From contig JAFZGA010000002.1 in NCBI GenBank assembly GCA_017555585.1, positions 62,001 through 126,000 of the forward strand: 64,000 nucleotides of DNA, written 5' to 3'. Origin of the DNA: Bacteroidaceae bacterium. GTDB taxonomy: Bacteria; Bacteroidota; Bacteroidia; Bacteroidales; Bacteroidaceae. The notes under the pieces were generated by a model. It did no database searches, was not told the DNA's origin, and saw only the letters and a program-made list of their open reading frames with translations. A program made the position numbers and the translations under genes. Below, in pieces: positions 54,585 through 62,714 of this stretch (its first letter is position 1; the number at the start of each line of letters is the position of its first letter).

Positions 54585-56087
54585 ATGTTTTTTTTTTCAA
54601 AACAAAGAGTCAAAAAGGACATTACGACTAAAGATTTTTATTTTGGGTTTCCTGAAGCTGAGGGAGAGAATATAGAAGGACAATCTTTGACAGATTATTT
54701 TGAAGATTTTTTAGATGTAATGAACGAACTCAGCAAAGGTCGTTTTATATTTATAGGTAGAAAAGGAGTAGGCAAATCTGCTATAGCAAAATATATAAAA
54801 GACATATCAGATATTACAGATAACGCACATGCAGCACTACTAAGGATTAGTGATTTTGATACAGAAAATGTATTGCAAAAAAACAATATTGAAAGTAATA
54901 GTGCTTTAATGTTTGAATGGCTGATACTTATCAATATAGTTAAACTTATAGTCAAAAGCCAAGCGGGTAAATACACGCTAGAATTTCAGAAGCTCGAGAA
55001 ATTTTTAGAGCGAAATACTGGTAGTGTTGAGATTGATAAATTTGAAACAAACGAAGTCTTTATTAAAACAGGGGGAGAAATCAACTTTGAAGTTTTGACT
55101 CATGCATTTGGTGGCATTTTTAAAAAACACTTTGATAGCAAAACTAAGAAAGCACCATATTACCGATTGATTACCCCACTAAAAGAAATCGTAAAGAAAA
55201 TATTATCTTTTGATGTAATAAAAGAACATGAGTTTTGCTTGTTGTTTGATGATTTAGATATTAATTACTCTATAGACAACAAGGAATGCAATGATAACAT
55301 TATAGAACTTTTAAGAATTGCTAGAAACTACAATAACGAAGTTTTTAATGTTGGAAATGCGAAGATTTTAGTATTTATAAGAAAAGACATTAACGACGTA
55401 ATAGTATCAAGATATAACGATTCTGCAAAATTAATTAATAGCTATGGAATTGACATTAATTGGTATTGTAATGATTTTAATGAGAATCGTGTTCCGTTAA
55501 AGAAAATGGCAAATAAAAGAATTGAACTTAATTTCAACAAATTTGCTATTTCATATAATAAAAACGATGCCTGGTCTAGTTTAATCCAAACAAACTGGAA
55601 TGAATATAAGAAATCTTCTTTCAAATATGTTTTGGATTTCACTTTTTATAGGCCTAGAGATATCATTACATTCTTAGACACTATAAGTAAAGATGACTAC
55701 AGCTATCCAATAGATCATTTTACATTAAAAAAAATACTAAAAAAATATATTCAAATAACTACTACTGAAATAAAAAGCGAATTAAGTTTATATTTTTCAG
55801 AAGAAGAAAAAGAACTTTTGTTTTCTCAAGTTTTCTCATTTATAGCAAATAATAATAGTAATATAAAACTGGAAGACATTAAAGATCTTATATCATCGTT
55901 CGGATTTGACATTGCAAGCGAAAAAGTTGTAGATATATTATTGGCATATAATTTATTAATCTACAAGCAAGAAAATGGAAATCTAATAATAAATTATAGA
56001 GAGGATGATTTGGGTTCATACAATAAAGAAAAATTATACATTTGCTTGCATAAATGCCTATACCATTATTATAGACCAATTGTATAA
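54585..56087 (+). CDS. P-loop ATPase, Sll1717-like (candidate defence gene)
   Basis: 500 residues, very A/T-rich. Walker A GRKGVGKS (58-65), Walker B FCLLFDDLDI (about 217-226), sensor-like FIRKDINDVIVSR. The N-terminal FGFPEAEGE and domain length fit the Sll1717-type P-loop ATPases. Such genes occur singly on mobile islands and some related ATPases act in phage defence. Last gene before the right end of element B. Confidence 0.7.
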   Translation: MFFFSKQRVKKDITTKDFYFGFPEAEGENIEGQSLTDYFEDFLDVMNELSKGRFIFIGRKGVGKSAIAKYIKDISDITDNAHAALLRISDFDTENVLQKNNIESNSALMFEWLILINIVKLIVKSQAGKYTLEFQKLEKFLERNTGSVEIDKFETNEVFIKTGGEINFEVLTHAFGGIFKKHFDSKTKKAPYYRLITPLKEIVKKILSFDVIKEHEFCLLFDDLDINYSIDNKECNDNIIELLRIARNYNNEVFNVGNAKILVFIRKDINDVIVSRYNDSAKLINSYGIDINWYCNDFNENRVPLKKMANKRIELNFNKFAISYNKNDAWSSLIQTNWNEYKKSSFKYVLDFTFYRPRDIITFLDTISKDDYSYPIDHFTLKKILKKYIQITTTEIKSELSLYFSEEEKELLFSQVFSFIANNNSNIKLEDIKDLISSFGFDIASEKVVDILLAYNLLIYKQENGNLIINYREDDLGSYNKEKLYICLHKCLYHYYRPIV

Positions 56088-56165
56088 CATACATAAATAA
56101 AACAATAGAGCAAACTTCTAAACATCACATCTGCAGTGAACACGTTACGAAAGGTAAAGGAACTA

Positions 56166-56397
56166 TGTTTGGATACTGAAAAATAAGCAAACGGCAAATA
56201 TATTTTTCATATAGAATTTGTATTTTCAATTCGGTTATTTTTCACTTCAAAGGGTTTCGATTGCCTTACGACGTACCCACTGTACGAGTACTTACATATT
56301 TATCGACCGGTTTTTCTGCAAACCCGGCTTCATACGGGTAAGACGGTCAGTTACTTAGGGTCGGTCAGAATGCATCCGACCCGTTGTAACGACCCAA
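56166..56397 (+). repeat. Right-end repeat of element B
   Basis: 232 bp, same length as and homologous to 60939-61170, both ending at a gene-tail copy. Its last 120 bp contain cgacc/gacggt-type motifs. Confidence 0.85.
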
Positions 56398-56562
56398 ATG
56401 ACCGATACAATGGGCCGTATGCACTCAGACGCTCAGTTTGCAGGTTCTTCTTCAGTACCGGCACACGTTGAGATGATGGGCTTCCTCGGTATCGGTAACA
56501 ACCCAATGGTTGGTGCTACTGTTGCTATCGCAGTTGATATCGCAGGTGCACTTTCTAAGTAA
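56398..56562 (+). repeat. Attachment-site repeat, copy 3
   Basis: 165 bp; encodes the same 54 residues as copies 1 and 2 with only synonymous differences from copy 2 (ACA/ACC, CCA/CCG, GCT/GCA). Confidence 0.92.
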
Positions 56563-56587
56563 TTAGCTAATAACTAATTCTTTATAC

Positions 56588-56618
56588 AGAGACATCCTTT
56601 CGGGGATGTCTCTTTTTT
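56588..56618 (+). terminator. Terminator after tail copy 3
   Basis: agagacatcc / ggggatgtctct with T-run, identical to that of copy 2. Confidence 0.85.
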
Positions 56619-56965
56619 TGTTGAGTGTTGTGGTGGGTATTAGGAGTTGATTAAAACTCATTTAAGACACTTTAGGTCTCCATAAGGCAATTTAACTTAG
56701 TGGTCTTAAATGAGCCCACATAAGCCTATATGATACCATATCGTGCGACCTTTTGCGACCAAAAAGCGACCACCTTTCGGGTGGTCGCAAATAGGCCGTC
56801 TAATCACATTCTACGGAATCTAACATAAGACGGTGCTCTATTTATTCACTTATTGGAAATCGAGCTAAAGTAGACTGTGGCTTATGTATTTTGACGAAAA
56901 TATGCCGAATATTTTACTTTTCAATAAAATTAGTATTCTATAAACTCAACCATTAATATATAACA
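56619..56965. other. Left end of element C with GCGACC repeats
   Basis: No gene. GCGACC at 56745-56750, 56755-56760 and 56766-56771, followed by a hairpin gcgaccacc / gggtggtcgc (56766-56788). Unlike the TTGYGACGGT sites after copies 1, 2 and 4, so a second specificity of end. Confidence 0.6.
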
Positions 56966-57271
56966 TTATGCCTTTACCTTTAACCATGATTTTAGGAAGA
57001 TTTTCTCACTATGGTATTTGTTTTCCGTTTCACGAATCAACCATTCTCGTTCTTCATCTTTCATGGCTAGACTATATAAGACGGCTTTCACAAAACATAC
57101 TACATATTCAAAAACCTCATCAATTGTTCTTTCGCTTATTTCAGAATTAATCCCTTGTAAAAACCATTTGAATTCATCAAATGCCGACTGTCTTATGATA
57201 ACACTTGTTAAAGATTTAACAGCCTCAACATCATCGCTACGAGAAGTTTCAAAAATATTTCTTCTATACAT
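56966..57271 (-). CDS. Small hypothetical protein of element C
   Basis: 101 residues, helical (TIDEVFEYVVCFVKAVLYSL), charged C-terminus, not recognised. It is downstream of another small unknown gene on the same strand; both may be regulators of the element. Confidence 0.5.
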   Translation of the reverse strand: MYRRNIFETSRSDDVEAVKSLTSVIIRQSAFDEFKWFLQGINSEISERTIDEVFEYVVCFVKAVLYSLAMKDEEREWLIRETENKYHSEKIFLKSWLKVKA

Positions 57272-57285
57272 AATATTATTGATTT

Positions 57286-57612
57286 TTAAATTCTACAATA
57301 TGATAGAATTAGATCTGCACCAGTGATAATATCACCTCCTCCAAAAGTTATTTTTATGAAATCATGCTTAATGTTAAAAATATTAGGAATATTCTTTTGT
57401 AATAATTTATAAAACTTCATTAAGCAATCATTTAATGTTTCTTTGGTAAATCCCCAATCATAATAAATATTTACTTTTTTTAGAGAATATGTAATTCTAC
57501 CAGTTTTAACTTCCAATGGAATTTCGTTACCATGGTAACAAACTAAACATTCTTTTTGATAATGCTTTTGAGCACCATCAATAATTTTAATATAAACAAC
57601 GTCTTTTTTCAT
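57286..57612 (-). CDS. Small hypothetical protein of element C
   Basis: 108 residues from MKKDVVYIK; a longer frame to 57660 exists but lacks a better start. Contains ITFGGGDIITGADLILSYC near its end. Not recognised. Pairs with the 101-residue gene 14 bp downstream. Confidence 0.5.
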   Translation of the reverse strand: MKKDVVYIKIIDGAQKHYQKECLVCYHGNEIPLEVKTGRITYSLKKVNIYYDWGFTKETLNDCLMKFYKLLQKNIPNIFNIKHDFIKITFGGGDIITGADLILSYCRI

Positions 57613-58008
57613 GATTATAAAATTTATACAATAGCTATAAAACCATTGCAGATTAAACAAAGGATTAGATTCTAATCCTGAATATTAAAATAATTGATTT
57701 AAGAGAGAATCGATAAGCCAATATTAAAACATCACTATTTTCTGTCTCTATATGGGGAATACCCCCCCATTACAGTATTACAGTCAACTCTATTAGTATC
57801 AATAATAAGCCGGCATCAATAATTTATATACCAACAACAGGGTATTGTTTTTATAATAAGAAATCTGCTAACCTACAATAAGACAATCAGTAAGAAATAT
57901 GCGAAGAACATCATTAGCAGAAGTATTAATGTACATATCAATATATTATCGATATTCTTCTTATGCGTTTTTCATCGACGAAACATTGCGAATATAATAC
58001 AGCTACGA
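57613..58008. other. A/T-rich gap in element C
   Basis: About 395 bp without a supported gene; a short start-less hydrophobic frame on the minus strand near 57870-57950 was noted and not called. Confidence 0.5.
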
Positions 58009-59763
58009 TTATTTCCCAAAAATAAATAAAAGTTTATTAAAGAAATTTGAAATAGGCTTTTCGCGATCATAAATTTCACCTAAAGCAGATAAAGCCTCTT
58101 TGGTTTCAGACTTTTTATACCATTTCACAGCCTCACTATATGAGCGCTTTACCCCTTGTCCAAATCTATAACAGGTCGCTAAACAAAACATTGCATCCTT
58201 GTGTCCGTGTTCTGCAGCTCTGCGATACCATTTAATGGCTTCATCATATGACTGTTCAACTCCATCACCGTATTCAAAACATCTACCTAGTTTATGTTGA
58301 GCTTCTGCACAATCTAATTCAGCAGCTAATTTGTAATATCTAAAAGCTTCATTGTATTGTTTATCTATATATGCACTATTTGCAAAATCCATTATTAATA
58401 AAACATCATCTACGCTGTCGTAAAAAATCAAATTACAAATATTATTAACTGTAGCCAATCCCTTTTTGCTTAATCTGAACTTAATAATGTGAGATATGAT
58501 AATATCGTGATTATAAGTATTTATCTGTAATAGCTTAGCATCACTGAGTGGAATTACATACTCCTTACCTACCGGTACTTCCAGCTGTAAAAGATCTATA
58601 TCTGCATCAATAAATAGCTTATTAAGAAGATTTGTGTTATTATTGTTTTTTACAATTCTATTAAGAATGCTCCAATCCAATGGAATTTCATCACCTTTAT
58701 ATAATGTATCACAAACAGCATATAACGATGTATATATTGTATTTACAAACCCTTTTTTCCAAGTTTTTCCATTATCTTCTGTGACAAGCCCACGTATATT
58801 TGTTGAAAGAGTAAAATCAAGTCTTATAAACTTATTTTTCTTGTTTACAACAACATTCTTAATCTTAAGGTGTGATAATTTCTTATATCCATAATTAATG
58901 AGTTTTTCAACCTTAATATCGAATGGATCGTTATTAATACTAATGTCTGTATTTATACAATCTAAACATTTACAACGATCTTTACCTATTATAACTTGGC
59001 AAGTCCATTCATGACCTTCGACAAATTCTCCTTTAAGAAAAATTTCACTATAACTAACATCTATGTCAAGTAATTTTATGAAACGTTCTGTCTTTTCATC
59101 TTGTTCTTCATTATAAAAGTAAGGTTCAATACATATGTAGAAATTTTTACCAATAGAACACTTTTGAATTAAGTTACCAAAAGTTTCTAGATTAAAATAA
59201 TCGTCTGCTAAATCTATTACATTAGAAAAAATATGAAGAGTAGGGATAGATTCGTCTATGATTATGTCATTTGTTGTTAAATCATCAAAACCTTTAAGAA
59301 TGGTGATTATTTCAGCTTTTGGAAAAAAGCAAGAAACGTGCAAGGCAGCTCTTTTAAGAGCTAATTCAGATGGTTCTATTAATATTACCCTTCGCACGTT
59401 TTGGCTTTTGCCTGTTTCGCGTAAAAAATCCGCATAGCAAATTGTTCCAATTGCTTGACCACAACCATAATCTATAATATCAATAGTCGAATTTTCTGCA
59501 AAGTCTTTGGGAAGATGTTTAAAAGCATGTTGAAGTTTTGCTTCATGCATTAAACCAAGTGCATGGAGATACATATTTAGTTCAGGCTCGCTTTGTAGTT
59601 TGCACACTCCATGTTGAATACTATCATATACCTCTTTGTTTAAATCAGAGGGTAGTCTTTTTGTGAATTCAATAGAAACGGAGCGAATTGAACGAAAATC
59701 AATATTCTTTATTCGTTCAATTGTATATGCATAATTGGTGCCTTTCTCAATATATTTAGCCAT
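58009..59763 (-). CDS. Methyltransferase-Sel1 repeat fusion protein
   Basis: 584 residues. N-terminal class I SAM-dependent methyltransferase domain with motif I DYGCGQAIGT (98-107) and an acidic motif II (VILIEPS, about 126-132); a middle domain of unknown type with the pair of cysteines KCLDC (near 264); C-terminal Sel1-like TPR repeats (about 460-565: YGDGVEQSYDEAIKWYRRAA, FGQGVKRSYSEAVKWYKKS). Starts 2 bp after the upstream DUF1848 gene, so the two are coupled. Substrate unknown; Sel1 repeats suggest protein-protein contacts. Confidence 0.78.
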   Translation of the reverse strand: MAKYIEKGTNYAYTIERIKNIDFRSIRSVSIEFTKRLPSDLNKEVYDSIQHGVCKLQSEPELNMYLHALGLMHEAKLQHAFKHLPKDFAENSTIDIIDYGCGQAIGTICYADFLRETGKSQNVRRVILIEPSELALKRAALHVSCFFPKAEIITILKGFDDLTTNDIIIDESIPTLHIFSNVIDLADDYFNLETFGNLIQKCSIGKNFYICIEPYFYNEEQDEKTERFIKLLDIDVSYSEIFLKGEFVEGHEWTCQVIIGKDRCKCLDCINTDISINNDPFDIKVEKLINYGYKKLSHLKIKNVVVNKKNKFIRLDFTLSTNIRGLVTEDNGKTWKKGFVNTIYTSLYAVCDTLYKGDEIPLDWSILNRIVKNNNNTNLLNKLFIDADIDLLQLEVPVGKEYVIPLSDAKLLQINTYNHDIIISHIIKFRLSKKGLATVNNICNLIFYDSVDDVLLIMDFANSAYIDKQYNEAFRYYKLAAELDCAEAQHKLGRCFEYGDGVEQSYDEAIKWYRRAAEHGHKDAMFCLATCYRFGQGVKRSYSEAVKWYKKSETKEALSALGEIYDREKPISNFFNKLLFIFGK

Positions 59764-59765
59764 GA

Positions 59766-60851
59766 TTATTTGTCTGTGATTGTTTCTGCAAATGGACTTT
59801 TTTTGTGTTGTTGCCAGTTGCTTACTGCAGTTTCCTTACTTGTATTGGCATAGCAGTACTCGCAAAGGTGAGGACAGGTGTTATACTCACCAATATCTTT
59901 TGATTTCATACAGCCACAAAATTCTCTCTGTCCTTTATCTTTGTTACTCTTGTTTATTATTGCATACTCCCCATTATCAAGAAGAATGGCATCTTGTGGA
60001 ATGGCTGGTGATTCTTCCATTGCGAAGAGATCCTGTTGAACAACATGGGGCTGCAATATTTCAGCATTAAGGAATTTCATCAGTTCCGGTGAGCGATAGC
60101 CCAAACGGACTATAAGCTTGTCATCGACACAATGATTGTGTTTAATACCGAATTGCTCAATATCGATCTTTTCGCCACAGGTTGCAAGTTCATACCCCCA
60201 CTTCTTGTTCAACTCTGCAAGTTTTGACGCGAACTCCATCATAGAGGACTCATCCCATTCTTTATATCGGATATTGTTCTTTTCAAGATTTGCCTTCACT
60301 TTACGATATGAAGCAATATCTGCAAAACTGAAAACAAGTTTCTCTGTATATCCATAGAGACTATCACCAATAAATTCAATTTTACGGAGCAAATCATCAA
60401 CACCTATAGTTTCTGTAAGAATAAGAGGATCAAAACGCCATATGACAGCACCTTTGCCAAGTTTCTCCACTAAAAGTTTGAATGTCTCAATTCTTTCCGT
60501 AATAGGCCTGACTGCTTTTTCTAGTCTTTCCTGCTCGTAATCATTGAGAGTGTATTGTATATAGCAAGCAATACCTTTTTTTTTCAAATCGTCTATGTGA
60601 CTTAAAATAGGACGAGGATTCTTTGACCAGAACACAATAAACTTGGTATCTTCATAGGATACATAAGACTTAACCCCATTAAAAGGATTAGTCCAAGCTG
60701 AATACCCCTTATTCAGCCTATGGAAGAACCAATCCGAATAAAATGCAGGTATATCTGTACTGCGACTCGCAGAAACTACAACAGGAAATGTTGCTTTTGC
60801 AACGGTTCCGTTATCGAGTACAATAGTTCTATCTTCTTGTTTTTTCGCCAT
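59766..60851 (-). CDS. DUF1848 protein with C-terminal Cys-rich motif
   Basis: 361 residues of the DUF1848 family, TIM-barrel-like. Conserved features: SASRSTDIPAFYSDW, FIVFWSKNPRP, YIQYTLNDYE, IWRFDPLI; C-terminal cysteines CGCMKSKDIGEYNTCPHLCE-YCYAN that could bind an Fe-S cluster, as in spore-photoproduct-lyase-like proteins. No canonical CxxxCxxC radical-SAM start motif. Start at MAKKQEDRT. Possible RNA or nucleoside modification enzyme; not proven. Coupled to the methyltransferase-Sel1 gene. Confidence 0.82.
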   Translation of the reverse strand: MAKKQEDRTIVLDNGTVAKATFPVVVSASRSTDIPAFYSDWFFHRLNKGYSAWTNPFNGVKSYVSYEDTKFIVFWSKNPRPILSHIDDLKKKGIACYIQYTLNDYEQERLEKAVRPITERIETFKLLVEKLGKGAVIWRFDPLILTETIGVDDLLRKIEFIGDSLYGYTEKLVFSFADIASYRKVKANLEKNNIRYKEWDESSMMEFASKLAELNKKWGYELATCGEKIDIEQFGIKHNHCVDDKLIVRLGYRSPELMKFLNAEILQPHVVQQDLFAMEESPAIPQDAILLDNGEYAIINKSNKDKGQREFCGCMKSKDIGEYNTCPHLCEYCYANTSKETAVSNWQQHKKSPFAETITDK

Positions 60852-61170
60852 ATATTTTATACTCTTACTGCAAATATATCGATTTATTCGATGTAATGAC
60901 AAATGAACTTTAGAAAGTTTTTAATTGGTTTAAATAAATGTTTGGATACTGAAAAATAAGCAAACGACAAATATATTTTTTATATAGAATTTGTATTTTC
61001 AATTCGGTTATTTTTCACTTCAAAGGGATTCGATTGTCTTACGACACACCCACTGTGCGAGTCTTAACTCATTTAGCGACCGTCATTTACGAGTTGCCGG
61101 TTTCTTAGGGATAAGATGGCCAGGTACTTAGGGACGGTTTGAATGCAAACGCCCCACAGTACTAGCCCAA
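60852..61170. other. Promoter-proximal region and right end of element C
   Basis: Contains the divergent upstream region of the DUF1848 gene and the 232-bp right-end repeat; no gene. Confidence 0.55.
60939..61170 (+). repeat. Right-end repeat of element C
   Basis: Homologue of 56166-56397 with equal length; both begin tgtttggatactgaaaaata and abut a gene-tail copy. More diverged in the last 120 bp. Confidence 0.85.
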
Positions 61171-61429
61171 ATGACAGATACAATGGGCCGTATGCACTCA
61201 GACGTTCAGCTAACTTTGTTTTCCTCCTTCTCGCTCGGCAAAACAAGCAAGTTTCTTTTGCGCTCGCTCGTGCGTCGGTTCGCAGGTTTTCTCAGTACTA
61301 CCACACACGCCAAGATGATGGTTCCTTAAGTATCGGTGACAACCTGGGTGGTTGGTGCTCCAAAAAGACAAGGATGCCCAACAGAGTTGGGCTATCGCAG
61401 TTGATATCGCTGGCGCATTGAGCAAGTAA
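61171..61429 (+). repeat. Attachment-site repeat, copy 4, degenerate
   Basis: 259 bp with recognisable ends (start atgacagatac, end GCATTGAGCAAGTAATAT) but with two insertions of about 65 and 30 bp and many substitutions that destroy the reading frame. The 3' end matches copy 1, not copies 2 and 3. Confidence 0.8.
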
Positions 61430-61700
61430 TATGCAAGCGAGTGAGTGAAAATTTATTTTCACACGCAACGAGCGCAGCTATTACTCGCCAAGGCGTAGCC
61501 GAAGGCAGTGTAATTAGCTAAAACCTAATACTTTATAGAGAGTTGTCCCAGTGGGGGTAGCTCTCTTTTTTGTGCCTATATTAAATGCTACTAAACTATA
61601 AACTTCAACACCACTACCCTAATAAAAGTTGTTATTTAAGGCTCAATTTTCCTTGCGACGGTATAAGTTGATTTACCCCTATTTTTACTATAAAATTCAA
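61430..61700. other. Downstream part of copy 4 and a left-end remnant
   Basis: An inserted palindrome-rich stretch (61435-61510) interrupts the tail region, then the terminator at 61537-61566 and a block homologous to the left ends of A and B with one TTGCGACGGT (61653-61662). It looks like the scar of a further element or the original chromosomal end of the array. Confidence 0.55.
61537..61570 (+). terminator. Terminator after tail copy 4
   Basis: agagag / ctctct with inner ccc/ggg pairs and T-run. Confidence 0.6.
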
Positions 61701-61709
61701 AAAAAGTTT

Positions 61710-61940
61710 TCACAAGTACCATACCAGCACCTTTGCAAAGGGCAAGACCCTACTTTTATCAGATTCTCCTGATATAACATCCTCTATCGCTGTATATCTC
61801 TACATGCCCATTTAAGGTTACAGCAATATCACGCCCAACTCATCTTGCTTGGCTTGCATTACCATGAACTATTGTTCTCTGATAGAACCTCTTTCGTCGT
61901 AGAGTTCCACTTTACATAAAGTAATTTTAACGATGTACAT
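61710..61940 (-). pseudogene. Eroded frame, unknown
   Basis: On the minus strand MYIVKITLCKVELYDERGS is followed by in-frame stops and more coding-like sequence (YTAIEDVISGESDKSRVLPF) up to 61710. Too broken to identify. Confidence 0.25.
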
Positions 61941-61971
61941 AGCTTTTTAAATCAATCTACGGATTATTTAA

Positions 61972-62694
61972 TTATATTCTATCAATTATATCACTCACAA
62001 AAGCAAGTGAATTCTCAAGATGAGTAAAAACAGAATATTCTTCAGGTTTATGCGCATTGAAATACCCGCAACTTATATTGCAACAAGAAATTTGTAAGCC
62101 ACGTTCCTTAAGAGCAACGACATCTGTACGACCACCGTCCACACACACATAGTTATACTTTTGAAGTAGGTCGTTAGGAATAAAATCGTTATCACAAAGA
62201 CGAATATTCCCCTTACCAACAGTTACCACTTCATTGTTTCCCTTGCGGTCAACAGCAAGAATATAACGCACATCGTCAAAGAAAGCAAGTGAGCAGGCCA
62301 TAGAGCCACGACAACCGGGCATTTCCCCATCACGCTCCTCCTGAACAAAAAGTGCAACCTTAAGCACCTGTTTCGTGTGTAACAGGTGACTTATTATCCA
62401 CAGACCATTTTTATCATCGGCACCAATGCCAACGTGTTCCCCCTGGTTGTCAACAGCATATATCAAATCACCATCAACAATGATATTCCTTTCCGTTGGA
62501 GCATGCACCTCATCAAAATGCGCTGTTACACAAGGATAACTTCCAGCAATACCTTTTGTTATAAATATATTACCAATGCAATCCTCCTCAATAGTAAGTT
62601 CCAAATCAGCAAGTAGCCCAATAAAAAAACTCTTTATCAGTCCTTCATAGCCCGACTTACTGTTTATTGTATAAAGTGATTTCAGAAGTTCCAT
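61972..62694 (-). CDS. Zinc metallopeptidase, M20/M28/M42-like
   Basis: 240 residues from MELLKSLYTINSKSG; an ATG at 62718 would overlap the upstream gene by 4 bp and is the alternative. Metal and catalytic motifs in order: TAHFDEVH, GIGADDKNG, QEERDGEMPG, VDRKG, consistent with a short co-catalytic Zn aminopeptidase/deacylase. Located directly after the ion-channel gene on the same strand, outside the element array. Confidence 0.8.
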   Translation of the reverse strand: MELLKSLYTINSKSGYEGLIKSFFIGLLADLELTIEEDCIGNIFITKGIAGSYPCVTAHFDEVHAPTERNIIVDGDLIYAVDNQGEHVGIGADDKNGLWIISHLLHTKQVLKVALFVQEERDGEMPGCRGSMACSLAFFDDVRYILAVDRKGNNEVVTVGKGNIRLCDNDFIPNDLLQKYNYVCVDGGRTDVVALKERGLQISCCNISCGYFNAHKPEEYSVFTHLENSLAFVSDIIDRI

Positions 62695-62714
62695 AATCAA
62701 TAGTAAATAAATAA

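Larger units (their letters stand above)
42223..56397. mobile_element. Integrative element B (no tyrosine integrase)
   Basis: 14.2 kb between gene-tail copies 2 and 3. Left end is of the TTGCGACGGT type (like A), right end is of the type shared with element C. Cargo: two-component system and ABC efflux locus, serine recombinase, DUF4143 ATPase and Sll1717-like P-loop ATPase. The mixed ends suggest a composite of two former elements or one mobilised in trans. Confidence 0.7.
56398..61170. mobile_element. Integrative element C (no integrase)
   Basis: 4.8 kb between gene-tail copies 3 and 4. Contains two small unknown genes and the DUF1848/methyltransferase-Sel1 pair. Left end has GCGACC motifs, right end is the 232-bp repeat shared with B. 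It has no recombinase, so it must depend on an integrase in trans, or is a decayed element. Confidence 0.72.

Noticed and set aside
61143-61421. 92-codon plus-strand frame across gene-tail copy 4
   Set aside because: It runs over the degraded tail and its insertions in the wrong frame; not a protein.
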